Positions 25,462-34,456 of a stretch of 64,000 bases of DNA are shown here, in pieces. Numbering within the stretch: the stretch's first letter is position 1; each line of letters begins with the position of its first letter. The stretch spans positions 620,001 to 684,000 of the forward strand of contig NZ_JBDOQP010000001.1 of assembly GCF_039839275.1 (NCBI RefSeq), read 5' to 3'. Made by a program: the position numbers and the translations under genes. The DNA comes from Aerobium sp039839275. Its GTDB lineage: Bacteria > Pseudomonadota > Alphaproteobacteria > Rhizobiales > Rhizobiaceae. Below the pieces are notes generated by a model that was given only the letters and a program-made list of their open reading frames with translations, had not been told where the DNA came from and did not search any database.

Positions 25462-28409
25462 GCTGTCGCAAGAAAAAGGTCAAAGGAGCATGTAAGCGTG
25501 GCGTCGCTGCCCCAGTAAGCCACGTTTCGGATCTCCTTGCCCTCGCTTTCTAAGCTACGCAGTTTCGGTATCCCACTTTCACCTTCAACGACCATGGCTC
25601 CGTCTATGGGTTTGCTCATCGCTTGATCGATTCGCCTCAGAACCACATTCATCATATCAGAGTTGAGAATACGGTTCGAAATTTCGACGTGGACAACTAC
25701 GCGTTCAAGCTCGACCGACTTCTTTGTGGCGATGCGCAGTAATCCTGTGCGGTTGCCGTAAATTGCGGCATTTTTGACGATCACATACAGCGCATCATAC
25801 ACGTACTGATGACGGTGGCCGACAATCCTGATTGAAGCCTCGTCGACAATCTCGACCTCCGGCTCATAGCCGCTGACCTGAGTTCGTGCTTCCTCAACGA
25901 CGATGCGGAACAGTTCTTCCAGCGTCGCTGAGGGGAGTGTCTCAGGAGGCTGGGCAAACCAACTCGCGATTTGAGCTACACGCTCCTGAACGATAGCGTT
26001 CGCGCGATGTATCGCGACGCGGGCGTCCCTAAGTGCTTGTTCTTGCGCAGCAGGAAGATCGCGACTGTCAAAGAATAGCCGTTCTGTTCTGTAACGCTCT
26101 AGCTGCTGACGGATATTAACAAGGTCGGGACCAACTAGAAGCCAACAATGCTGATGTATAACGTCCATCACTTGAGGAACGTTAGTGGTGCTATCTAGTA
26201 AATTCTCGATGTCTTTGTAGATCAATTTCAGATGGCTGATTTTTGCATCCGTGTCTAAATGAGGGACAATTAGTCCTTTTGGCTTTTCAGCTGATCTGAT
26301 CTGGATGCGATCCACCGCGAAACGGCGAACATCACTTTCAAACGAGCGGAGACGCTGCGCCACAAAAGCTGCAATATCGGGGTTCCGCTCTTGTTCTGCT
26401 GCAATGAACGCTCCGAGTATCGTCCGCACTTCTGCCGTAATTGTCCCAAAAAAGGTCCCGTGGCGAATCCGGCGTCCAATATAAGAATCCAGCCCGAACG
26501 ACCGATTCGAACAGAATTCGTGGAAGACCTTTGCCACTATTCGCGCCAACTGCAACCCGGGATCGCTCAAGAGCAATATCTCGTTCTGAGCCTCGCTGAC
26601 ATTTTCAACCGGGCGTAGTATAATCTCACCAGAGGTGATTAGTGAACGTATTGCCGTTGCCACCTCGTCCTGCATCCAGTGTCGTAAACGGGTGCCATCT
26701 ACGTGGAGCCGGTTAGCATCAATTTCATTTCGAAGACGGAGCAGCTTGTTCTCAAGCGAAAGGGACCGAGCACGCTCTTTGTGTACTTCACTATCGGTGT
26801 AATCTCCGTACCACGTGAGCATCCGTTCTCGCGTCTCCCATACTGCTTCAACGGATTCATAAAGACCGTACAGTTGCGTCAGAAACTCGTCGGTCCAGAA
26901 ACCAAAGTAGTACTCTCCGACTGACGGTGCAGCTGAGTAGATGGATTGCAGCATTGCGAGAATGTCGCCATCGTAGTCGTCAAGCACCATGCGCTCTGTA
27001 GCCTGTCGCACCGCATAGTCGGTGGTGAGGCTCTGGTCCGCATCAAACACGATTGTCGTTCGGAGTAGTTCGTACAATGGGTCGTTGGGCTTCGGCGGCA
27101 GCGCCGCGGAAAGTTCCACTGCCGTCAAGATCAAGGGGATGTTTTCACAGGCGTCCAAAGCGGCAAGCAATTGCTCGCCAGAGACATCGAGAGCTTCTGT
27201 GCTATTTGTAACGATGTATGCGAAGGTGCCTGTCAGTTCAAGTCGCCCAGCAGGTAGCGCTCCTGATCGAAACTGCGCACGATCAGTACTGCCGCACAAC
27301 GCGAGAATTCCCTCTGTTGGACTCCACTCATGGTCTATAATCAGCGGTGAAGACGGAATTGGGGCAGTAAAGAGGCCGTCATATCGACCAGACATACAAC
27401 GTTCGATACTGGCTCGGAATGAAAGGGCGGCGCTATAGTTTCCTAGAGCTGGTGAGTGACGAAATAGAAACTCTGATCGTTGACCGAATTTATCATCATA
27501 GAATGGTTCGAGAGGTAGATGATCTGTGGTGAACCGCGCGGCCTCATGTGCGAGGCGTACCGTCTCTGGCACGGCAGCGACTAGATCGGATGGAAATTCT
27601 AAGCCCGATTGCGTGTACAATTCGGCAGAAGAAAGTATGTACTGCGCCAAGTCGATAACTGAATAGCCCGCAAATGCGCGTGCTCTGTCGTATATCTCGA
27701 CATCCTTATCAGTAAAGGGGCTAAAAAAGCCTGTAATATAATGCCTGACCTGTCGGTTAAGACGATCACCTCGCGCGAAATTCATGAACGTTCGGCGGGT
27801 CGTAAGATACGATCGCGAAGCATCAAACGCGTCTTCTATTGCAACAAAGAAAATGCTTCTCTTGCGGTCATTGAGCGGGGATAGAATAGTCTCTATTGCA
27901 ATATCAGTTTTTGGGATTGCGGTGTGTCTATAACGTAAGCTCATCAGGCGAGTTACGAGATCAATGGAATATCCGAACTTATCGACTACCGTCTCTAGGC
28001 ACGCAACAATTCGTTGGTCGTCTGATGCCTCACACAAAATGTCCAGTTCATGGGTAAACTCAACATATTGACGTATAACGTCATTATATTCGTTCATGAG
28101 ACGATCGGCGTAGGCTAGGAAAGCCTTCTCGGGCATGGTGACAGAATAGGTGATATCGGCGACCGCGGGCGGCAACGGCGGGAGAGGGAGCGAAAGCGTC
28201 ACCTCACCCGCTCGTTGAAGTGCGCTCAACGCATCCACAACGGTTTTATAATCCTGGCCTTTAGCCACTCTGAGTATGTTGTCAGTCTTTTCGCCGAGAG
28301 AATTGTCACCCTTCTCGGCGAGAAGTCCTCGAACAAGATTTCGAACGGCTGCCGAACGGATGGACCGCAACTGCCTTGCGATTTTTAAGCTGCGGTTAGT
28401 TTCTGCCAT
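25458..28409 (-). CDS. Large histidine-kinase-like protein of unknown sensor type
   Basis: A 983-aa soluble protein. Residues ~790-983 look like a kinase core: ARVAIHRANAIVQERVAQIA (His801, like the H-R-x-N box of HisKA_2-type kinases), an ATPase N-box VIVKNAAIYGNRTG (Asn ~880), and a degenerate G-box near EGESGIPKLRSLESEGKEI. The first ~790 residues are helical, match nothing I know, and have no membrane span, so the signal is probably sensed in the cytosol. ATG 28409 (MAETNRSLK) follows GAGAGAA; the longer frame to 28541 has no such site. It heads a three-gene operon with overlapping junctions. Its base composition is clearly lower in GC than the flanks. Confidence 0.75.
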   Translation of the reverse strand: MAETNRSLKIARQLRSIRSAAVRNLVRGLLAEKGDNSLGEKTDNILRVAKGQDYKTVVDALSALQRAGEVTLSLPLPPLPPAVADITYSVTMPEKAFLAYADRLMNEYNDVIRQYVEFTHELDILCEASDDQRIVACLETVVDKFGYSIDLVTRLMSLRYRHTAIPKTDIAIETILSPLNDRKRSIFFVAIEDAFDASRSYLTTRRTFMNFARGDRLNRQVRHYITGFFSPFTDKDVEIYDRARAFAGYSVIDLAQYILSSAELYTQSGLEFPSDLVAAVPETVRLAHEAARFTTDHLPLEPFYDDKFGQRSEFLFRHSPALGNYSAALSFRASIERCMSGRYDGLFTAPIPSSPLIIDHEWSPTEGILALCGSTDRAQFRSGALPAGRLELTGTFAYIVTNSTEALDVSGEQLLAALDACENIPLILTAVELSAALPPKPNDPLYELLRTTIVFDADQSLTTDYAVRQATERMVLDDYDGDILAMLQSIYSAAPSVGEYYFGFWTDEFLTQLYGLYESVEAVWETRERMLTWYGDYTDSEVHKERARSLSLENKLLRLRNEIDANRLHVDGTRLRHWMQDEVATAIRSLITSGEIILRPVENVSEAQNEILLLSDPGLQLARIVAKVFHEFCSNRSFGLDSYIGRRIRHGTFFGTITAEVRTILGAFIAAEQERNPDIAAFVAQRLRSFESDVRRFAVDRIQIRSAEKPKGLIVPHLDTDAKISHLKLIYKDIENLLDSTTNVPQVMDVIHQHCWLLVGPDLVNIRQQLERYRTERLFFDSRDLPAAQEQALRDARVAIHRANAIVQERVAQIASWFAQPPETLPSATLEELFRIVVEEARTQVSGYEPEVEIVDEASIRIVGHRHQYVYDALYVIVKNAAIYGNRTGLLRIATKKSVELERVVVHVEISNRILNSDMMNVVLRRIDQAMSKPIDGAMVVEGESGIPKLRSLESEGKEIRNVAYWGSDATLTCSFDLFLATA

Positions 28410-28927
28410 CTGATTCTCTCTATAGGCCCCATGTCGACATCTAAACGCACGGGAGCTATTTGCCAAAAAACAGATGTGGGACGCTAGGTATGCCGGGCAC
28501 CAGAGTCCACTTCTGAGATGCAGCTGCTTAGACCGAGACATTTAGGCATCCGCAGACGTTGCCAGTCGCGATCAAAGGTCTCAGCCACCACCGGCTTCTG
28601 AGAGTGTTGGTATATTTGTTGGTGCCCGGTTTAAGCGTGGGGCGCTAAGATACGGAAAAAACTAATAATATCGGTGTTGGTTTGGTAGGCTCCGGGCCAC
28701 CAGATATGTTCCTGCGGCGAGAGCAGATTCAGGAACCAGTACCGGTTAGTTCGAAACCGAGATAGCTGTTCGCCCCCCGTCGTCAAAAGGTTGTATCTCA
28801 GATAGGGCCATTTCGTCGGCCGCAATTTGTGCTCGCGGTAAGCGCAGGCAAGCACTCCACGTGAGCACACCCGACGAATTGTAAGAAAACTCGCGCAGAA
28901 TCTGAATCTGCAACGCACCTCGTCGGC
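28410..28927. other. 518-bp gap: promoter region of the phosphorelay operon and island debris
   Basis: No convincing gene is seen. A 95-codon minus-strand frame (28631-28918) has no protein-like features. A perfect 10-bp inverted repeat, CCGGGCACCA (28493-28502) and TGGTGCCCGG (28620-28629), encloses 117 bp. A CTCCGGGCCACCA stretch (28690-28702) resembles the tRNA 3' end but lacks one C. The operon promoter should lie just upstream of 28409. Confidence 0.4.
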
Positions 28928-29683
28928 TCAGTTGCCCTTCACAGCAGCGATTACGGCCTCTCTGGGGGTGCCTTCGGCCAATCTGGCAACGAAGTAGCTC
29001 TTGCCACCATCATCCGCTGCGCGACCCGCGTAGCGCTCATATGCTGCATCGACAAATGTATTGTCGTCCGCGATCCTGAGCACATTGTCGGGCTCCGCGT
29101 GGCGCATCTTCGTCGCCACCACGTCGAACAGCCACTCATCCCTGTGGCCGAAATGAGCGATCTCGAAACCGGCATCGTGCAGTGCATGCTTGAGAGAAAG
29201 CTCAGTGAAGCCGTTCAGGTGATAGTCGCCCTCGTAGCTTTGAGTCCCGAACATGCATTGCAGGAGATGCTGATGCCCCTGCTCACTGGCAAACTGTTCG
29301 TCTCGCATCAGAGCGACAATCGCCACCACGTCAGGGACGCGAACGTCCAATTGCCCACCAATCTTGAGGACACGGTTCCATTCGAGCAGAGCGGTGGCGC
29401 ATTTGACGCGGTGAATATGCTCCAATACGTCCTGGGCGAGGACGTAGTCAGCCGAATTGCTCTCGATTGGCTTCAGCCAAGTGACGTCACAGACAAGGTC
29501 CGGCCCGTGGTGATCATGCATATCGACATTGATCCATCCCTCACGAACATCGAAGCCACAGCCAAGATTAAGCCTGATTCCCGTCGCTGGCGGTTCCGGC
29601 TTTTTCACAGCATCTATTGCGGATGATGTTTCAGTGTTTTCTGTTGAATAGAACAGGCGCTTCAAGGCGCGCGAAACGGACAT
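28928..29683 (-). CDS. Class I SAM-dependent methyltransferase
   Basis: A 251-aa methyltransferase. The SAM-binding motif I is RLNLGCGFDVREGWINVDM (residues ~37-55); the DYVLAQDVLEHIHRV segment is motif II/post-II as in glycan- or lipid-type methyltransferases, and RVLKIGGQLDVRVPD is motif III-like. No target-recognition domain for DNA is present, so a small molecule or sugar substrate is more likely. It is alone between the phosphorelay operon and ddl, in the same direction as both. It may be the last gene of the island or the first core gene. Confidence 0.87.
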   Translation of the reverse strand: MSVSRALKRLFYSTENTETSSAIDAVKKPEPPATGIRLNLGCGFDVREGWINVDMHDHHGPDLVCDVTWLKPIESNSADYVLAQDVLEHIHRVKCATALLEWNRVLKIGGQLDVRVPDVVAIVALMRDEQFASEQGHQHLLQCMFGTQSYEGDYHLNGFTELSLKHALHDAGFEIAHFGHRDEWLFDVVATKMRHAEPDNVLRIADDNTFVDAAYERYAGRAADDGGKSYFVARLAEGTPREAVIAAVKGN

Positions 29684-29896
29684 TAATCTCTTTCTGATTA
29701 CTAACTATCCTACCGACCTCTCTTGACCGCAAAAGGTTGCGGGATAAATCCCTGATTGCGTCGCGCCAGCGGGAATTCTACCAGAGATGCGTGTTCCAGT
29801 CGGTGTGCGAGCCGCTTCCGCGGCGCACGACTAGCTAGAGGGAGGCATACAGGTGGACCATAATGTTCACCTTACCCAGCCGGATTCCCGAGACCT

Positions 29897-30958
29897 CTAG
29901 GCTCTTGCGAGACCGTGGGCTATCAGGCGGTCGAGCAGGCCGGCGTAGTCGATGCCGCTGGCCGACATGGCCTTGGCGTACATGCTGATGTCGGTGAAGC
30001 CGGGGATGGTGTTGACTTCGTTGATCAGGATGCGCTCGCCGGCGACGAAGAAATCGACGCGGGCCATGGCGTCGCAGCCGAGCGCGCGGAACGCGCGTTC
30101 GGCCATCTCACGCATCCTGCTTTCGATCGTCGGTGGCAGGTCTGCCGGCACCTTCAGCAGCGCGCCGTCGGCGTCGACATATTTGGCCTCGTATGAGTAG
30201 AAGCCGTGACTCTCGGCCGGGACGATCTCGCCCGGCCGGGACACGAAAATGCCGCCGTCGGTATCTTCCAGCACGCTGCATTCGATCTCGCGCGCGGCGA
30301 TGAATTCTTCCGCCAGAAGCTTGCTGTCATGGGCAAAACCTTCGGCGAGCGCCGTGTCGTAGTCGGCTTGGCTGCCAACCTTGCTGACGCCGACCGACGA
30401 GCCTTGGCGCGCCGGCTTGACGAAGACCGGAAGGCCGAGCGTGGCGTGCAACGCGTCAAAGGAGGGCACGTCGCCGGGGATGATGGTGACGGACCGGGCC
30501 GTCGGAAGGCCCGCTGCCGTGAAGAGCTGCTTTGCGACACATTTGTCGAGTGCTGTCGCAGAACCAAGGATGCCGCAGCCGACGAGCGGGACGCGCGCCA
30601 CCTGCGCCAGCCCCTGGACCGAACCGTCCTCGCCGTGGAGCCCATGCAGCACCGGGAACAGGGCGTCGATCTTCGGCAGCTCGTGCGCTTGGTCTTGCTT
30701 TGCAAGGGCGATGATCCGGCCTAGCCCGCCGGGCACCAGGCACAGTTCCGGGCCGCTCGTGGGCCGAGCAAGTTCGCCGTCCTGGAAACTGCTCGGCAGC
30801 CAGCGCCCGTCGCTGGTGACGTAGACCGGGACCACGTCATATCGCGCGGGGTCGAGCGCGGCGACGACGTTGGTGGCCGAAAGGACGGAGACCTCGTGCT
30901 CGGCGGAACGCCCGCCGAACAACACGGCGATGCGCAATCTACCATCCGTTCCAACCAT
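29897..30958 (-). CDS. ddl: D-alanine--D-alanine ligase
   Basis: A 353-aa ATP-grasp ligase that joins two D-Ala for peptidoglycan precursors in the cytosol. Hallmarks: AVLFGGRSAEHEVSVLSA at the N-terminus, PVLHGLHGEDGSVQGL, PVFVKPARQGSSVGVSKV (ATP-grasp), EIECSVLEDTDG and the Mg-binding ARVDFFVAGERILINEVNTIPGF, read in parts. The His-Gly-x-x-Gly-Glu segment and a Tyr in SHGFYSYEAKY match the DdlA group. ATG 30958 (MVGTDGRLR) is the conserved start. This is not in the usual mur-ddl-fts cluster, so a second copy may exist elsewhere. Confidence 0.95.
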   Translation of the reverse strand: MVGTDGRLRIAVLFGGRSAEHEVSVLSATNVVAALDPARYDVVPVYVTSDGRWLPSSFQDGELARPTSGPELCLVPGGLGRIIALAKQDQAHELPKIDALFPVLHGLHGEDGSVQGLAQVARVPLVGCGILGSATALDKCVAKQLFTAAGLPTARSVTIIPGDVPSFDALHATLGLPVFVKPARQGSSVGVSKVGSQADYDTALAEGFAHDSKLLAEEFIAAREIECSVLEDTDGGIFVSRPGEIVPAESHGFYSYEAKYVDADGALLKVPADLPPTIESRMREMAERAFRALGCDAMARVDFFVAGERILINEVNTIPGFTDISMYAKAMSASGIDYAGLLDRLIAHGLARA

Positions 30959-31144
30959 GGATTCTCCATTCCAGTGAGCGTGACGACGTCGATCACCGAT
31001 AGTCAAGTCGCCGCCAAATGTCTGCCGGGAATGTCGGAAGGCGGCGCTTTTCGGGCGGTGGGCGGGCGCATCCGTGAATGCGCGTGCAAAGCTCATACAA
31101 CTGGTTGACACGCATGGGCGTCATGACGCTAGATGTAGTCGTCA

Positions 31145-31322
31145 TGGTCTTTCGAGTCGGTCCGGCTCGGAAGCTAAGAGGGAAGCCGGTGCCCCTTCAG
31201 GGAAAGCCGGCGCTGCCCCCGCAACTGTAAGCAGTGAGCTTGAGTCGAGTGACGCCACTGATGCCTAACGGCATCGGGAAGGCAGACGAGAGCGGCGACC
31301 TGCGAGCCAGGAGACCTGCCGT
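31145..31322 (+). ncRNA. Cobalamin (vitamin B12) riboswitch
   Basis: The element shows the conserved order GGAAGCCGGTG, a P4/P5 arm, the B12 box core GCCCCCGCAACTGTAAGC, then GCCACTG...GGGAAGGC and the closing GAGCCAGGAGACCTGCC. It lies 125 bp upstream of nrdA on the same strand. Adenosylcobalamin binding should fold the RNA so that nrdAB expression drops. Confidence 0.95.
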
Positions 31323-31447
31323 GACGATTTTGAACGAACCTACGGGCGGGGTGTCCCGGCGGTGCGCGATGCTTACGTGTGGGTGAAGTCCGCGCGTCCT
31401 TGCATGCGTTCCACGCAATCCCCGTCCACAACGCCCACGGGGACAAG

Positions 31448-34324
31448 ATGCCGGCAACTACCATCCATCACGAAACGGGGCCAAGAGCTCCGATCCTGCA
31501 AGAATCCGCAGCGACACAATCGGCCGAACCCGGCTACCGGGTAATCCGCCGCAACGGCGCGGTCACGCCCTTCGACGCCAGCAAGATCATGCTGGCGCTG
31601 ACAAAAGCCTTCCTGGCGGTCGAGGGATCGACGGCGGCCGGGTCACGACGGGTGCACGGCATCGTCGAGGACCTGACGGAGCAGGTGGTTTCGGCGCTTA
31701 CGCGCCGCGCCGGCGAGGGGCGCACCTTCCACATCGAGGACGTGCAGGACCAGGTCGAACTGGCGCTGATGCGCAGCGAGAACCACAAGGTGGCGCGGGC
31801 CTATGTGCTCTACCGCGAAGAGCGCTCGCGCGAGCGGGCTGCAGGAACGCTGGTGGCCGAACTGCCGGCCACGCCGGCACTGCACGTGAAGGCGGAGGAC
31901 GGCACGCTGCTGCCGCTGGACGAGGCACGCCTGGCGCGGGTGGTGGAAGAAGCATGCGACGGGCTGGAGGCGGTGTCGGCCGCGCCGATCATCGCCGAGG
32001 CCAGGCGCAATCTCTATGACGGCATCACGCTCGACGAACTTTCGCTGGCGCCGATCCTGGCCGCGCGCACACTGGTCGAGCAGGAGCCGAACTATGCCTT
32101 CGTTTCGGCCCGCCTGCTGCTCGACCGGCTAAGGCGCGAGGCGCTGACTTTCGTCGCCGGGAGACCGGAGCAGGCGACACAGGCGGAAATCGCCACGCGT
32201 TATGCGAGCTATTTTCCGGAGTACATCCAGACAGGCATCGACGCCGACCTGATCGACCCCGAACTGGCGCGGTTCGATCTGAAGCGCCTGGGCGACGCGC
32301 TCAAGCCGGAGCGTGACCTCGACTTTCAATATCTGGGGCTGCAGACCCTCTACGACCGCTATTTTCTGCACACGAAGGGCAAGCGGTTCGAGCTGCCGCA
32401 GGCGTTCTTCATGCGCGTGGCGATGGGGCTGGCGATCCGCGAAATCGACCGCGAGGGCAGGGCGATCGAGTTCTACGACCTGTTGTCGTCGTTCGACTTC
32501 ATGGCCTCGACACCGACGCTGTTCAATGCGGGCACGACGCGACCGCAGCTTTCATCCTGCTTCCTGACGACCATCGGCGACGACCTCGACGCGATCTTCA
32601 AGGGTGTGAAGGACAACGCGCTTCTGGCGAAGTATTCGGGTGGGCTGGGCAACGACTGGACGCCGGTGCGTGGGCTTGGCGCGCACATCAAGGGCACCAA
32701 TGGCGAGAGCCAGGGCGTGGTGCCGTTCCTGAAAGTCGCCAACGATACCGCCATCGCCGTCAACCAGGGCGGCAAGCGCAAGGGCGCGGTCTGCGCCTAC
32801 CTGGAGACGTGGCACGTCGACATCGAGGAGTTTCTCGACCTGCGCAAGAATACCGGCGACGACCGGCGCCGCACGCATGACATGAACACGGCGAACTGGG
32901 TGCCGGACCTGTTCATGGAGCGCGTCGAGGCGAACGGCGAGTGGACGCTGTTCTCGCCCGACGAGACGCCGGATCTGCACGACCTTTACGGCAAGTCGTT
33001 CCGCAAGGCCTACGAGGCGCATGAGGCGCGGGCGGCGGCCGGCGAGGTGAAGGTGTTCCGCAAGATCAGGGCCGTCGACCTGTGGCGCAAGATGCTGACG
33101 ATGCTGTTCGAGACCGGCCATCCGTGGATCACGTTCAAGGACCCGTGCAACATTCGCTCCCCGCAAGGTCATGTCGGCGTGGTGCATTCGTCCAATCTGT
33201 GCACCGAGATCACGCTCAACACGTCGAAGGACGAGGTAGCGGTCTGCAACCTCGGATCGGTGAACCTCCTCAATCACGTGAGCGAGAACGGGCTCAACCT
33301 CGACCGGCTGGCCAAGACGATCGGCACGGCGATGCGCATGCTCGACAATGTCGTCGACATCAATTTCTACACTATTCCCGAAGCGCGTGCGTCGAACCTG
33401 CGCCACCGCCCGGTTGGGCTCGGCCTGATGGGCTTCCAGGATGCGCTGCAGAAGCTGCGCATCGCGTATGCGTCGGATGCGGCGGTGGATTTCGCCGATC
33501 GTTCGATGGAGGCGATCAGCTATCACGCGATCTCGGCATCAGTTGATCTCGCAGCCGAGCGCGGACGCTATGCCAGCTTCGATGGCTCATTGTGGTCGAA
33601 AGGCATCCTGCCGATCGATTCGATCAAGCTGCTCGAAGAGGCGCGGCCCGGCGTCGACATGGATGCCGGCGCGACGCTCGACTGGGAAAGCTTGCGCAAG
33701 CGCGTCAAGAAGACCGGCATGCGCAATTCCAATACGATGGCGATCGCGCCGACCGCGACGATCTCCAACATCTGTGGCGTGTCGCAGTCGATCGAGCCGG
33801 GCTACCAGAACCTGTTCGTCAAGTCGAACATGTCGGGTGACTTCACCGTGGTGAACGCCCAGCTCGTTCACGACCTCAAGGCCCGTGGCCTGTGGGACGA
33901 GGTGATGGTGTCGGACCTGAAATATTTCGACGGGTCCATCGGCCAGATAGACCGCATACCCAACGATCTCAAGGCGATCTTCGCAACCGCGTTCGAGATC
34001 GACTCGGCGTGGCTGATCGAGGCCGCCTCACGCCGGCAGAAGTGGATCGACCAGGCGCAGTCGCTCAATCTCTATCTGGCCAATCCGAGCGGCAAGAAGC
34101 TCGACGAGCTCTACCGCTTCGCGTGGAAGAAGGGGCTGAAGACGACCTACTATTTGCGCTCGCGCTCGGCGACGCATGTCGAGAAGTCGACGCTGAAGGG
34201 CACGGACGGCAAGCTCAATTCAGTATCGGCAGGCGCTGTCGCGGCTCCGATCGCGATCGATGCCAATGCCGCATGGGGCAAAGCCTGCGCCATCGACGAT
34301 CCCGAATGCGAGGCCTGCCAGTAA
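31448..34324 (+). CDS. nrdA: Ribonucleoside-diphosphate reductase, large subunit
   Basis: A 958-aa R1 subunit that reduces ribonucleotides to deoxyribonucleotides. Residues ~30-130 hold an ATP-cone (YRVIRRNGAVTPFDASKIMLAL) for allosteric control. The catalytic barrel has STPTLFNAGTTRPQLSSCFL (redox Cys), NLCTEITLNTSKDEVAVCNLGSVNL with the Asn-x-Cys-x-Glu active site, and MAIAPTATISNICGVSQSIEP. The C-terminus ends DDPECEACQ with the Cys-x-x-Cys pair. ATG 31448 follows GGGGAC; the open frame upstream runs into leader RNA. It lies under a B12 riboswitch and pairs with nrdB 132 bp downstream. Confidence 0.96.
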   Translation: MPATTIHHETGPRAPILQESAATQSAEPGYRVIRRNGAVTPFDASKIMLALTKAFLAVEGSTAAGSRRVHGIVEDLTEQVVSALTRRAGEGRTFHIEDVQDQVELALMRSENHKVARAYVLYREERSRERAAGTLVAELPATPALHVKAEDGTLLPLDEARLARVVEEACDGLEAVSAAPIIAEARRNLYDGITLDELSLAPILAARTLVEQEPNYAFVSARLLLDRLRREALTFVAGRPEQATQAEIATRYASYFPEYIQTGIDADLIDPELARFDLKRLGDALKPERDLDFQYLGLQTLYDRYFLHTKGKRFELPQAFFMRVAMGLAIREIDREGRAIEFYDLLSSFDFMASTPTLFNAGTTRPQLSSCFLTTIGDDLDAIFKGVKDNALLAKYSGGLGNDWTPVRGLGAHIKGTNGESQGVVPFLKVANDTAIAVNQGGKRKGAVCAYLETWHVDIEEFLDLRKNTGDDRRRTHDMNTANWVPDLFMERVEANGEWTLFSPDETPDLHDLYGKSFRKAYEAHEARAAAGEVKVFRKIRAVDLWRKMLTMLFETGHPWITFKDPCNIRSPQGHVGVVHSSNLCTEITLNTSKDEVAVCNLGSVNLLNHVSENGLNLDRLAKTIGTAMRMLDNVVDINFYTIPEARASNLRHRPVGLGLMGFQDALQKLRIAYASDAAVDFADRSMEAISYHAISASVDLAAERGRYASFDGSLWSKGILPIDSIKLLEEARPGVDMDAGATLDWESLRKRVKKTGMRNSNTMAIAPTATISNICGVSQSIEPGYQNLFVKSNMSGDFTVVNAQLVHDLKARGLWDEVMVSDLKYFDGSIGQIDRIPNDLKAIFATAFEIDSAWLIEAASRRQKWIDQAQSLNLYLANPSGKKLDELYRFAWKKGLKTTYYLRSRSATHVEKSTLKGTDGKLNSVSAGAVAAPIAIDANAAWGKACAIDDPECEACQ

Positions 34325-34340
34325 GCGCGGCGCGTCCTCA

Positions 34341-34428
34341 CCCCTCATCCATCTCGGCGCTCACGCGCCGACCCACCTTTTCGCCTTGTGGGAGAAGGTC
34401 GCCGAGCGAAGCGAGGTCGGATGAGGGG
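34341..34428. repeat. Palindromic intergenic repeat (RIME/REP-like)
   Basis: The 88-bp element between nrdA and nrdB is bounded by CCCCTCATCC and GGATGAGGGG and holds inner arms (GGCGCTCACGCGCC, and CACCTTTTCGCC...GGAGAAGGT). Such 'CCCCTCATCC...' mosaics occur in many copies in Mesorhizobium-type genomes. As RNA it would form a long hairpin and may set the nrdA:nrdB ratio. Confidence 0.75.
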
Positions 34429-34456
34429 TCGTGAAACAGCAAAAGGAAAAAGAACA

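Noticed and set aside
28690..28702. CTCCGGGCCACCA as attR
   Set aside because: It resembles the tRNA 3' end CTCCGGGCCCACCA but lacks one C, and the match does not extend into the T arm; too short to call.
28631..28918. 95-codon minus-strand frame near the methyltransferase gene
   Set aside because: No ribosome site, no protein-like pattern, and it crosses apparent junk sequence.
29897..30958. ddl as a glycopeptide-resistance (Van) ligase on the island
   Set aside because: The active-site segments are those of ordinary DdlA-type D-Ala ligases and no vanH/vanX-like neighbours exist.
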